Assembly (NCBI GenBank): GCA_031761405.1
Contig: JASEVX010000013.1
Location: 32,840,652 to 32,904,651 of the forward strand
Source: Serripes groenlandicus
Lineage: Eukaryota > Mollusca > Bivalvia > Cardiida > Cardiidae
Length of the DNA stretch: 64,000 nucleotides
Reading direction: 5' to 3'
The notes under the pieces are model-generated. The model had not been told where the DNA came from. It saw nothing but the letters and a program-made list of their open reading frames with translations, and made no database searches. Positions 12,804-25,100 of the stretch are shown one piece after another. A program made the position numbers and the translations under genes. Each line of letters starts with the position of its first letter. Position 1 is the first letter of the stretch.

Positions 12804-15347
12804 ATGGCCGAATCAAATTCAACAAACATGTCTGATGAAGATCACACAAAGATGTGCGATCCGTGCTCATTTCGAGGTGTCAATACACAGGCAGGATTGT
12901 ACTGTCTGCTTTGTACAGAACATTTATGTTATTCATGTGAAATAGTCCATCGCAAATCCAAACTATTACGTGATCACGAACTTAAGCCATTCGAAGAATC
13001 ACACAGATTGTCGCTAACACAGAAAGCTTTGATTACTTCGATTATGGTATGCGACATCCACCGCACAGAGACTCTGGCACTGTTCTGTGTCAACCATTCA
13101 ATAGCCGTATGCAATATTTGTATCACAACGAAACACAGAAAATGTAACACCCAGGACCTGAAGATAATTTCGAAAGATGCAAATAAAAGGAACGACGTAT
13201 TTCAATGTATTGAGAAATTAAAGACTTTATTAAAAGATAGCAAAGAAATTGAACAGTCCAGGGAAGAGAATAAACAATTGATAGAGAATAATTCTAGAAA
13301 ATGTATTCAAGAAGTAAGGACAATCAAACAACAAATCATCGCTTGTGCAGAAAGACTGGCAAAGGATATGGAAGAAGAGATATCGAACGCTAAAAATCAA
13401 CTTATTGCTGAGATGGAAAGTGATAAAAAAGCAGTGATTGACACGAGCAAACAGATGGAACAAATTTTGAGCTCATTTGAAACCCTCGGTCAGGAAATTG
13501 ATGATGCGGCATTTGTTCTTATGTTAAAAGAGAAAGGAAACATTGAAGACGGGATAGAACTGAAAAACGAATTATTGAAACAAGTAAAGCCGATTACGTT
13601 AGAATTCCAGCAGTCTGACGAACTTGTCACCCTAATGTCAGAAATAACCACAATGGGCAGTTTATAAGTCAAAGAGAAGCAGATGAGTACACCTAAGACC
13701 GTTGAAAGACGAGAACATCAGCTTTTCTTCCCGTATATACTCTCTACTACAATTAAGGAATCCATTGATGCAGGAACAGATAGTGTCAGAGGGTCTTCTA
13801 AAAATCAACTTATTGCTGAGAAAGAAAGTAATAAAAGAGCAGTGATCGACACGAGCAAACATATGGAACGAATTGTGAGCTCATTTGAAACCCTCGGACA
13901 GGAAATTGATGATGCGGCATTTGTCTTTATGGTGAAAGAGAAAGGAAACATTGAAGACGGGATAGAAATGAAAGACGAATTATTGAAACAGGTAAAGCCG
14001 ATTACGTTAGAATGCCAGCAGTCTGACAAACGTGTGACCCTAATGTCAGACAAAACCACAATGGACAGTCTACAAGTCAAAGAGACGCAGGTCAATAAAC
14101 CTAAGACCGTTGAAAAACGAGAACATCAGCTTTCCTTCCCAGATATACTCTCTACTACACACAAGGAAGCCATTGATGCAGGAACAGAAAGTGTCCGAGA
14201 GTATTCTAAAAATCAACTTATTGCTGAGAAAGAAAGTGATAACAAAGCAGTGATTGACACGAGCAAGCAGATGGAACGAATTGTTAGCTCATTTGAAACC
14301 CTCGGACAGGAAATTGACGATGCGACAATTGTCCTTATGGTGAAAGAGAAAGGAAACATCGAAAACGGGGTAGAAATGAAAGACGAATTACTGAAACAGG
14401 TAAAGCCGGTTACGTTACAATTCCAGCAGTCTGACGAACTGGTGACCCTTGCGACATACACAACAACAATGGACAGTCTACAAGTCAAAGAGAAGCAGAT
14501 CAGTACACCTAAGAACGTTGAAAGTCGAGAACATCAGCTTTCCTTCTCGGACATATCCTGTATTACAAACAATGTAGCCATTGATGCAAGAACCAATAGT
14601 GTCAGAGGGTGTGTATTTATGCCAGACGGTAAATTAGTCATTTGTGACGAAAGCAATAAATCCGTCAAAGCCTTTACACTGAACTTCAAACTGATGAACG
14701 AACTTGAGATCGGATCCCGTGTGTGGGATGTGGCAGTTGTTTCTAAGACTGAGGTTATTGTGACTAAACCAGATTCAAACAGTCTTCAATTATTAACAGT
14801 GTCTAATGGAATTGAGAAGGGTAAATAAATTTCAATTCGAATGAAATGTTGGGGAATTGACTGTAAAAACGATCAACTATATGTTAGTTGTCACGAGAAC
14901 AATGGAAAAGGGGGAGTGGTAAAGGTGCTGACAATGGATGGTGTTACAGTAAACATCTTTAACATTAGTCAGGGATATCCTTACTACTTGGCCGTGAACA
15001 ATTCCGGGGATAAAATACTTATTAGTACAAATACCAATGGTGTAGTGTGTATAGATAACACAGGTACTACACTGTATACGTATTCTGACAGTGACCTTGT
15101 CTGGAGCTGTGGGTTGTCGTTTGACTCGAATGATAACTTCATGGTGTGTGGTGCAGATCCATACAATATGATCGGTGTACATAATATACATGTGGTAACT
15201 AGTAAGGGTTCTAAACATAGTATTATTCTGACTGAAAATGACCGCTTGTACAATCCCCATTTTTTGGCGTACAGACCTAGCGATAACACTCTGGTTATCG
15301 GACAACGTTGGCCATCAGACTCACTCCTAGCTTTTACCATCAAGTAA
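12804..15347 (+). pseudogene. B-box/propeller gene with internal triplication and two stops
   Basis: Copy 2 of the family. The ATG at 12804 follows a good acceptor, and one frame runs 848 codons to 15347. B-box 1 (C18, C21, C34, C37, C42, C45, H49, H58) and B-box 2 are intact. A 408-bp segment encoding the end of the coiled coil and the linker occurs three times in tandem. Removing two units leaves about 575 codons, the length of the intact paralogue. TAA at 13665-13667 stands where the paralogue encodes Glu in GSLEVKE, at the end of the first repeat unit. TAA at 14826-14828 replaces a Ser codon between propeller blades. Repeat units 2 and 3 remain fully open. If only the first ORF is translated, the product would be a 287-aa B-box/coiled-coil protein without a propeller. 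Pseudogene is the simplest reading; a truncated functional product is possible. Confidence 0.85.
13392..14615 (+). repeat. 408-bp (136-codon) triplication inside pseudogene 2
   Basis: AAAAATCAACTTATTGCTGA starts at 13392, 13800 and 14208, exactly 408 bp apart each time. Each unit encodes residues from NQLIAE through SSFETLGQ and KGNIEDG to the EHQL linker before the propeller. The units have diverged slightly (for example AEMES, AEKESN and AEKESD). Units 2 and 3 share AEKES and the MERIVSS variant, which suggests a second, later duplication of an already changed unit. Confidence 0.95.
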
Positions 15348-15529
15348 ATAGAATACACGTACGTTCATGTAAATATAAAAACAAACCAAATGTTTATTCA
15401 GAGTGATTGTCGTACAGATACACTGATTTTTAACTGTAGGTGTCGGTCGATAGAGGGTTTCTTGTTTGCAGACAAAGGGGGGCTTAATAGTTATACTTTA
15501 CATTCAATTTACACCAAATGTAACAATGA

Positions 15530-15775
15530 ATTATTGCACTTATGAGTATGTCACTAGAGTATTCAATATGTGACCTAGTACACTTACCTTTACTACTTAG
15601 GTCACCTCAATAATAAATAAGTCACCGTGTACACTTACTTATACTAATTATGTCACTTCAATAGTTCATAGGTGATCGTGCACACTTATATATAAACTAA
15701 TTAGGTCACTTCAATAGTAAATAGGTGACCGTGTACACTTACATATACTAATTAGGTCACCTTAGTAGCAAATAA
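15530..15775. repeat. 51-bp GTCACC/GGTGACC tandem repeat 3' of gene copy 2
   Basis: GTCAC(C/T)TCAATA starts at 15601, 15652, 15705 and 15756, with a complementary GGTGACCGTGTACACTTA-type segment within each unit. The same array is found 3' of gene copy 3 (about 36540-36780) and a single copy 3' of gene copy 4 (about 52790-52860). Sequence at 15348-15530 is also shared with the 3' flanks of copies 3 and 4. Confidence 0.85.
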
Positions 15776-16178
15776 ATAGAATGATCTCTACTACATATCT
15801 GTTTATGGATATATGTTATTTCCTAGATTACAGGCTACTCACAAACACTATGCAGATATTCATCCAATTTCAAATGTAGTAGTCCGAGTCACATATGAAA
15901 GAGTATTCAATTTTGTTTCTGAATATGAATTATGTTATTAAGATATGAGTCGAAAAATTGTGATTAACTGAAATCATTATATGTGTAGAGTGGTAAATAC
16001 TGTTAGACATTGCATATTTCAACGTTTTCTTCTAAATTATATCACGTTTCATATCATTGTGTAGAAAAATAAGTATCAATTAATTGTTGATATAATTTAC
16101 CAAAAAAGAGAGTCACGACAACAATTCCTGCATATTTGAGGATATCGCCATTACTGAAAACCATTTTTGATTGAAGGT

Positions 16179-16446
16179 TTTGTTTGTTTGTTTGGAGTTT
16201 AACGCCGCTTTCAACAGCTTTTGTCATATCATGGCGGTCAGTGCACCTATCCATGTTTTCCTGGCTTTCGCACACCAGTACTTACACAACATTCTTTCGA
16301 AGCCACTGATTACTTTCTCACATAGATCAGACGTGAGAGGTAATGGAAAACATCGCCCGAAAGAATGTCGCCGCAACCGGGTATCGAACCCGTGACCTCC
16401 AGATCACGAGTCAGATACGCTACCAACTGAGCTACCCGGCCGGGCC
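16179..16446 (-). mobile_element. tRNA-derived SINE with 12-bp target-site duplication
   Basis: On the minus strand it starts with a tRNA-like head. Box A TAGCTCAGTTGG is the complement of 16423-16434; box B GGTTCGATACC is the complement of 16380-16390. The element ends with GCGGCGTTAAACTCC and a (CAAA)n tail (plus-strand 16180-16195). A perfect 12-bp direct repeat TTGATTGAAGGT flanks it at 16167-16178 and 16447-16458. Module C lacks the insertion at the homologous site, so it entered after the modules diverged. RNA polymerase III transcription is expected from family knowledge. It is not a plain tRNA gene, because the head is fused to a 190-bp body and a clean anticodon stem is not apparent. 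Confidence 0.9.
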
Positions 16447-16594
16447 TTGATTGAAGGTAGTTTCTTGATTGTTGTTTGTTGGTAAAATTAGCCAAGTGGT
16501 TAAGAGAAATGTCTTGATTGTTGTAGATTATATTGTATGTACCGCTTGAAAGATAAACACATCTATTAAACAAACGACAAGATAAGCATTTTCT

Positions 16595-16985
16595 GAATGT
16601 ATCTTTAATAAAAGTAGAGTGCAAAAAATAAACTGTTTCAAACTTCATAACCCTACAACGGTTCTAACAACAATGAAAACGTTTTAACCGTTTATCTCGT
16701 ATAGCTTGCGGATCACATGCAACACATCTGCTGCAGACGACGTTGGCACTATGTCGCTATGCTCGAAAGGGCTAATGTGGTATGCGAAGTGATACACTGG
16801 AACGTGTCTCTAGTTCTATCACACAGGACACATATATTAGGCATATAAAAAGTCTTCTTTGCTTTGTACAGAATAGTTGGACTGATACCAGTCTATTTGA
16901 AGTGTCTCTACGATATTATAGACCGGCGTCAACCCATATTTCTATCTTTGAGTGAAAGTCTTCATTTCTAATTGGCACGTGTTTA
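16595..16985. repeat. Module 3' block, copy B
   Basis: Shared with about 37857-38220 and 56280-56600: AACTGTTTC, ACGGTTCTAACAACAATGAA, TTGGCACTATGTCGCTATG, GTGATACACTGGAAC, ACTGATACCAGTC and TGGCACGTG, in that order. It contains the short TTAA element at 16688-16771. No coding function seen. Confidence 0.75.
16688..16771. mobile_element. Short TTAA-type MITE (module B copy)
   Basis: TTAA at 16684-16687 is followed by CCGTTTATCTCGTATAGC. The other end reads GCTATGCTCGAAAGGG and is followed by CTAA (16772-16775), a decayed TTAA. The module D equivalent (56329-56412) is flanked by perfect TTAA. The ends are imperfect inverted repeats, with CTGCTGCAGACGACG inside. The CCCTTTC-type end and TTAA target resemble piggyBac-group elements. 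Confidence 0.55.
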
Positions 16986-16999
16986 GCAAGTACACCACT

Positions 17000-18740
17000 G
17001 TAAATATGTTTGATAATATATATATAGGTGCTTCCTATTTACGAAAAAAAACGCAAGATAATTATAAACAAAAATTAAAGAGCATACTTTGGCCATAAAA
17101 AAGGATTTATAAGTAATTGATTAGACAATACTAATGTTAATGTCATGTTTCTTGCATTATCAAAACATATTTGGAATTCGTAGTGCTGTCGTCTATTATT
17201 ACGAACAGAAAATAATAAAGTAAAGACTTTCAGAAAATCAAGGAATACATTTATAATGAACGAGGTTAAAACATGAGGGCCAAGATGATCCTGAATCGAT
17301 CACCTGCATTATGGTAAAGAAGCAAACAGGTCAGTCCTTTTCTGATGCCACCTGGCGACTGCCTTTTTCAACCAGTCAATATGACTGGAACAAATTATGT
17401 AAGGGGTCACATTTCTGCTAAACCCTTTCCCTATTACAGACGGTTTCTGAGGCCTATGCAACAGACGATTTAGGAAAAGATTGCCTCCACAAGAACAATT
17501 GCTCCTTATGAGGAAGTTATCCTTTTGCCACAATGTTTGATAAATAATTATACTTTGAATGAGTGAGTCAATAGCTCATGTATAGGAAGTTGGGGTCTTT
17601 CATGTTGATACCACTTTTTTTTGCGGGAAACGACATCGCTCTATTGACGTTATGCCAAGATGAAGTGTAACGGAAATGACGTCACGTCCTTCTTTGGCTA
17701 CGATACAGTCAAAATTTAGTTTCGGGCGTAGAAGGCTAATGCTGTCATTTCAGAAAGCTTCATGGGTTATTGAAAAACAAAAAAATCTCACACCTGTTAC
17801 CTATAAGCGAAAAAAACCATTTATGTTTTTTTTTCGTATTAAGAATGTACTGAACTGTGAAGTGGATATTTCAAAAACAAAATTAAAAAATGTTACATTG
17901 TTATTAAATCTTTTGATTATGTTGTCAATTAAAACCTGTTTAGTCATCAAACCTTTTTAAAATGCTTCACAATTTAAACAAGAAATATCTTTAAAAAAGA
18001 TAAACGGCGATCAATATGAGTAAACACTAAGAAATGGAACGTGCGCATATTATTTGATATTTTGTCTTACTTATTAGAATGACAGAAAACAACGTTAAAT
18101 ATGTAATATTTGTTTTATTTATATACTTTGGTTTTGATATGAATGAAAGAGTGAAAGAAATAGCTTGCCTCTGCCGGGAAGCGAACCACAAACCTTTCGC
18201 TTGCCAATCCAAGTCAACATCCATTACACTAGCACGACATGATGTGAATGCGTTCAAAGCCGAGAATTCATCACATGGCTGGAGATTATGCGAGGCTCCT
18301 AAGAGGTGTATTATGTAACACAGTTTAAGTTTCAATTGACGATTAATAACTGAAAACTTGTCATATTTCCAAAAATAATAATATTTTGCTCTTAAATATT
18401 ATATTTCATACGTTTTCACTGATTTTCTTTTCACTTAAGGAAAACAATTGAAGGTAAGTATGCAGAACATTTCATTTTAAAACTTCACCTTATAAGTGCC
18501 TCTCGTGGGATCGCCAACTTAACGTTTCATTGCCTTTATTTCTTCGACTTTATTCATTGAATACAACATTTGATTGGTCTACAAGCTAGAGCATTTGTTT
18601 AACATCTAGGTCAAAATCAACGTTAATCGTTTATCGCCGAAAAAATGTGTTTTAGATAAAGGACTGAATGTTTTTGTGAGCCTTCCAAGCGCTATCAAGT
18701 CGCCATGTTTGATTATGTAATATAACTGGGTATGAAGTGA
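17000..18740. other. Module B-specific insertion or diverged interval
   Basis: Modules C and D have no matching sequence here: homology breaks near 17030 and resumes near 18745. No gene recognised. A MITE-like segment lies at about 17420-17540 (CCCTTTCCCTATTACAGACG, CAACAGACGATTT). ATGACGTCACGT at about 17677 contains a perfect CRE-like palindrome, TGACGTCA, probably by chance. Confidence 0.5.
18165..18265 (-). mobile_element. Possible tRNA-like SINE head
   Basis: On the minus strand the segment reads TGCTAGTGTAATGGATG (box A-like), then GTGGTTCGCTTCCCGGC (box B-like), about 40 bp apart. It could be the head of a different tRNA-SINE or a tRNA pseudogene. No target-site duplication or defined 3' end was identified. 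Confidence 0.35.
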
Positions 18741-18744
18741 GGGT

Positions 18745-19165
18745 CCGATCTTGATTTGCGCTGCTCGTAAATGTGTCTTAAAAGGTCAAAAAACGCCTGT
18801 AAAGAAACGTTTCCCTGGATACCATAGCAGGTCATATGTAAAAACTTTTGCTAAGGTTTGTTTTCTATGTAATGTTATTTTGAAATAAGGAATCAGTCAC
18901 GACCAAGTGAATACTATTTGGAGTCCCTTGGTTGATCGCCACTCCCGGTGCGGTTGTAATGGTAAACTGACCTTGAAAAAGGCACTCGTCCTAGCCTACG
19001 GTGTGTTAGCCTTGATTCACGGAGGAATGTAGTCTCGCCTTGGTCAACTGAAAAACTGTTGTAATATCCCAAATACAATGAATAGAAAAACATAAAGTCA
19101 GTATTGGTTGACCTCTTAATATTGACCTTGTATAAAAATGCAATGCTAGAGAAAACAGCCTAAAA
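18745..19165. repeat. Second module 3' block, copy B
   Basis: Matches about 38680-39065 closely and 56990-57430 more distantly: TGCGCTGCTCGTAAAT, TTAAAAGGTCAAAAAACGCC, CCATAGCAGGTCAT, TGATCGCCACTCCCG, GGCACTCGTCCTAGCCTACG and CTTGATTCACGGAG. It supports the segmental-duplication model. The part from about 18900 has SINE-like words (GTCCTAGCCTA), so an old SINE may lie within the block. Confidence 0.75.
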
Positions 19166-19189
19166 CCCCAACAATTCAAGCAAAACAAC

Positions 19190-22100
19190 CTTTGAAAACA
19201 TGATGAGCAGTAGCTGTTTTTATCACAATGTTTTCGATAGTTCATTTATAGAGAGTTTATGCATGTGGGAATGGGGTTATGGGAAGATCGTTCACTGTAC
19301 CGCTGAAAAGGATTTGGCCTGGAGAGGTGCGAAAACCAGTGAACACATACTAACCCTTTCCCACATGCATATATTTTATGCCCTTTCCACACTTATTTAG
19401 TCATGAAACAACTCGCTTCCAAGATCAAAACCCCTACCATGCAAACAAAAGGGGACATTTTAAAGCATAAAGGGCAATTACTTCTTTTGCCACAATGTGT
19501 TCAAGTCTATTGCACAGTTTGGTTGATTCATCCATGGATCACAAGTGTGTGAACTGACGGGGTGGTATGACTAGAATGATGTTGAAAACGGCTTAAAACA
19601 CCCAACAGTACAAACAAAACGACCTCTAAAAGCAGGGCGGGCAATTGCCCCCTTTGTCATAGTGTGTTCAGTACTATTGTGTAGCTGGGTTGAATCACCC
19701 AGGACGCATGAGTATGTGAACAGTGCGGGTGCTTTGACATATATGATGTTAAAAAAGTGGCGTAAAACACCCAACAATACAATCAAAACAAACTTTGAAA
19801 TCATGATTAGCAATGACTCCTCTTTCCACACTGTTTTCAGTCCTAACGCATAGCTGGGTTGATTCAACCAGGTGCCATTGGTCTGTGAACTGCGAGGGTG
19901 ATTGGACATAAAGGCTGTTGAAAATGGCCTATAAACCCCAACAATGGAACCACACTGACCTTTGAAAACATGATGAGGAATGGCTCGTATTACCACACTG
20001 TATTCAGTCCTATCGCGTAGATGGGTTGATTCACCCAGGAAGCATGTGTGTGTGAACTGTGAGGGTGATTGGACATAAATGCTGTTGAAAACGGTCTAAA
20101 ACCCCAACAATGCAAGCAAAACGAACTTTGAAAACATGATGAGCAGCAGCTGTTTTTATCACAATGTTTTCGATAGTTCATGTATAGAGAGTTTATGTAT
20201 GTGGGAACGGGGTTATGGGAAAATCGTTCACTGTACCGCCGAAAGGGATTTGGCCTGCAGAGGTGCGAAGACCAGTGAACACATACTAACTCTTTCCCAC
20301 ATGCATATATTTTATGCCACTTATTTAGTCATGCAACAACTCGCTTCCAAGATCAAAACCCCTACCATGCAAACAAACCGACGTTTTAAAGCATAACGGG
20401 CAATTGCTTCTTTTGCCACAATGTGTTCAGGTCTATTGCATAGCTGGGATGATTCAACCAGGGATCACGAGTGTGTGAACTGACGGGTGGTATGACTGGA
20501 ATGATGTTGAAAACGGCTTAAAACATCCAACAATACAAACAAACCGACCTCTAAAAGCAGGGCGGGTAATTGCCCCTTTTGTTACAGTGTGTTCAGTACT
20601 ATAAAGTAGCTTGTTTGAATCAACCAGGACGCATGAGTATGTGAACAGTGCGGGTGATTTGACATATATGATGTAAAAAACGGCCTATAAACCCCAACAA
20701 TGCAATCACATTGACCTTTGAAAACATGATTAGCAATGGCTCCACTTTCCACACTGTTTTCAGTCCTATTGCATATAGTAGTTGGGTTGATTCGCGCAGG
20801 ACGCATGAGTATGTGAACTGTGGGGGTGATTGGACATAAATGCTGTTGAAAACGTCCTAAAACTCCATACAGTGCATTCAATACGACCTTTGAAAACATG
20901 ATGAGCAATGGTTCCTTATACCACACTGTATTCAGTCCTATTGCGTAGATGGGTTGATTCACCCAGGAAGCATGTGTGTGTGTGAGCAGTGAGGGTGATT
21001 TGAAATAAATGCTGTTGAAAACGGCCTAAATCCCCAACAATGCAAGAAAAACAACCTTTGAAAACATGATTAGCAGTGACCGTTTTTATCACAATGTTTT
21101 CGATAGTTCATTTATAGGGAGTTTATGCATGTGGGAACGGGGTTATACGAATATCGTTCACTGTACCGCTGAAAGGGATTTGGCCTGCAGAGGTGCGAAG
21201 ACCAGTGGACACATACTAACCCTTTCCCACCTGCATATATTTGATGCCACTTTCCACACTTATTTAGTCATACAACAACTCGCTTCAAAGATCAAAACAC
21301 CTACCATGCAAACAAACCGATATGTTAAAGCATAACGGGCAATTGCTTCTTTTGCCACATTGTGTTAAGGTCTATTGCATAGCTGGGATGATTCACCCAG
21401 GGATAATGAGTGTGTGAACTGACGGGGTGGTATGACTTGAATGATGTTGAAAACGGCTTAAAACACCCAACAATACAAACAAAATGACCTCTAAAAGCAG
21501 GGCGGGCAATTTCCCCCTTTGTCACAGTGTGTTCGGTACTATTGAGTAGCTGAGTTTAATCACACAGGACGCATGAGTATGTGGATAGTGCGTGTGATTT
21601 GACATATATGATGTTGAAAACGGCGTAAAACACCCAACAATACAAACAAAACAACCTTTGAAATCATGATTATCAATGACTCCTCTTTCCACACTGTTTT
21701 CAATCCTAACGCATAGCTGGGTTGATTCACCCAGGTCCCATGAGTTTGTAAACTGTGAGGGTGATTGGACATAAATGATTTCGAAAACGGCGTATAAACC
21801 CCAACAATGCAATCACATTGACCTTTGAAAACATGATGAGCAATGGCTCATCTTACCTCACTGTTTTCAGTCCTATGGCATAGCTGGCTTGATTCGCCCA
21901 GGACGCGTGCATGAGTATGTGAACTGTGAGCGTGATTGGACATAAATGCTGTTGAAAACGGCCTATAAACCCTAACAATGCAATCACATTGACCTTTGAA
22001 AACATGATGAGCAATGGCTCCTCTTAACACAGTGTTTTCAGTCCTATTGCATAGTTGGCTTGATTCGCCCAGGACGCATGAGTATGTGAACTGTGGGGGT

Positions 22101-25100
22101 GATTGGACATAAATGTTGTTGAAAACGGCCTAAAGCTCCGAAAAGTGCACTCATAACGACCTTTGAAAACATGATGAGCAATGGTTCCTTATACCACACT
22201 GTATTCAGTCCTTTCGCGTAGATGAGTTGATTCACACAGGACGCATGAGTATGTGAACTGTGAGGGTGATTGGACATACATGCTGTTTAAAACGGCCTAA
22301 ATCCCAACAATGCAAGCAAAACGAACTTTGAAAACATGATTAGCAGTGGCTGTTTTTATCACAATGTTTTCGATAGTTCATTTATAGAGAGTTTATGCAT
22401 GTGGGAATGGGGTTATGGGAAGATCGTTCACTGTACCGCTGAAAAGGATTTGGCCTGGAGAGGTGCGAAAACCAGTGAACACATACTAACCCTTTCCCAC
22501 ATGCATATATTGTATGCCCTTTCCACACTTATTTAGTCATGAAACAACTCGCTTCCAAGATCAAAACCCCTACCATGCAAACAAAAGGGGACATTTTAAA
22601 GCATAAAGGGCAATTACTTCTTTTGCCACAATGTGTTCAAGTCTATTGCACAGTTTGGTTGATTCATCCATGGATCACAAGTGTGTGAACTGACGGGGTG
22701 GTATGACTAGAATGATGTTGAAAACGGCTTAAAACACCCAACAGTACAAACAAAACGACCTCTAAAAGCAGGGCGGGCAATTGCCCCCTTTGTCATAGTG
22801 TGTTCAGTACTATTGTGTAGCTGGGTTGAATCACCCAGGACGCATGAGTATGTGAACAGTGCGGGTGCTTTGACATATATGATGTTAAAAAAGTGGCGTA
22901 AAACACCCAACAATACAATCAAAACAAACTTTGAAATCATGATTAGCAATGACTCCTCTTTCCACACTGTTTTCAGTCCTAACGCATAGCTGGGTTGATT
23001 CAACCAGGTGCCATTTGTCTGTGAACTGCGAGGGTGATTGGACATAAAGGCTGTTGAAAATGGCCTATAAACCCCAACAATGGAACCACACTGACCTTTG
23101 AAAACATGATGAGGAATGGCTCGTATTACCACACTGTATTCAGTCCTATCGCGTAGATGGGTTGATTCACCCAGGAAGCATGTGTGTGTGAACTGTGAGG
23201 GTGATTGGACATAAATGCTGTTGAAAACGGTCTAAAACCCCAACAATGCAAGCAAAACGAACTTTGAAAACATGATGAGCAGCAGCTGTTTTTATCACAA
23301 TGTTTTCGATAGTTCATGTATAGAGAGTTTATGTATGTGGGAACGGGGTTATGGGAAAATCGTTCACTGTACCGCCGAAAGGGATTTGGCCTGCAGAGGT
23401 GCGAAGACCAGTGAACACATACTAACTCTTTCCCACATGCATATATTTTATGCCACTTATTTAGTCATGCAACAACTCGCTTCCAAGATCAAAACCCCTA
23501 CCATGCAAACAAACCGACGTTTTAAAGCATAACGGGCAATTGCTTCTTTTGCCACAATGTGTTCAGGTCTATTGCATAGCTGGGATGATTCAACCAGGGA
23601 TCACGAGTGTGTGAACTGACGGGTGGTATGACTGGAATGATGTTGAAAACGGCTTAAAACATCCAACAATACAAACAAACCGACCTCTAAAAGCAGGGCG
23701 GGTAATTGCCCCTTTTGTTACAGTGTGTTCAGTACTATAAAGTAGCTTGTTTGAATCAACCAGGACGCATGAGTATGTGAACAGTGCGGGTGATTTGACA
23801 TATATGATGTAAAAAACGGCCTATAAACCCCAACAATGCAATCACATTGACCTTTGAAAACATGATTAGCAATGGCTCCACTTTCCACACTGTTTTCAGT
23901 CCTATTGCATATAGTAGTTGGGTTGATTCGCGCAGGACGCATGAGTATGTGAACTGTGGGGGTGATTGGACATAAATGCTGTTGAAAACGTCCTAAAACT
24001 CCATACAGTGCATTCAATACGACCTTTGAAAACATGATGAGCAATGGTTCCTTATACCACACTGTATTCAGTCCTATTGCGTAGATGGGTTGATTCACCC
24101 AGGAAGCATGTGTGTGTGTGAGCAGTGAGGGTGATTTGAAATAAATGCTGTTGAAAACGGCCTAAATCCCCAACAATGCAAGAAAAACAACCTTTGAAAA
24201 CATGATTAGCAGTGACCGTTTTTATCACAATGTTTTCGATAGTTCATTTATAGGGAGTTTATGCATGTGGGAACGGGGTTATACGAATATCGTTCACTGT
24301 ACCGCTGAAAGGGATTTGGCCTGCAGAGGTGCGAAGACCAGTGGACACATACTAACCCTTTCCCACCTGCATATATTTTATGCCACTTTCCACACTTATT
24401 TAGTCATACAACAACTCGCTTCAAAGATCAAAACACCTACCATGCAAACAAACCGATATGTTAAAGCATAACGGGCAATTGCTTCTTTTGCCACATTGTG
24501 TTAAGGTCTATTGCATAGCTGGGATGATTCACCCAGGGATAATGAGTGTGTGAACTGACGGGGTGGTATGACTTGAATGATGTTGAAAACGGCTTAAAAC
24601 ACCCAACAATACAAACAAAATGACCTCTAAAAGCAGGGCGGGCAATTTCCCCCTTTGTCACAGTGTGTTCGGTACTATTGAGTAGCTGAGTTTAATCACA
24701 CAGGACGCATGAGTATGTGGATAGTGCGTGTGATTTGACATATATGATGTTGAAAACGGCGTAAAACACCCAACAATACAAACAAAACAACCTTTGAAAT
24801 CATGATTATCAATGACTCCTCTTTCCACACTGTTTTCAATCCTAACGCATAGCTGGGTTGATTCACCCAGGTCCCATGAGTTTGTAAACTGTGAGGGTGA
24901 TTGGACATAAATGATTTCGAAAACGGCGTATAAACGCCATCAATGCAATCACATTGACCTTTGAAAACATGATGAGCAATGGCTCATCTTACCTCACTGT
25001 TTTCAGTCCTATGGCATAGCTGGCTTGATTCGCCCAGGACGCGTGCATGAGTATGTGAACTGTGAGCGTGATTGGACATAAATGCTGTTGAAAACGGCCT

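Noticed and set aside
16376..16446. A stand-alone tRNA gene on the minus strand
   Set aside because: Box A and box B are good, but the anticodon stem does not pair cleanly and the segment is the head of a SINE with target-site duplications.
18079..18318. 79-codon frame with several Cys/His residues
   Set aside because: It overlaps a tRNA-like SINE head on the opposite strand; Cys/His spacing fits no known finger.
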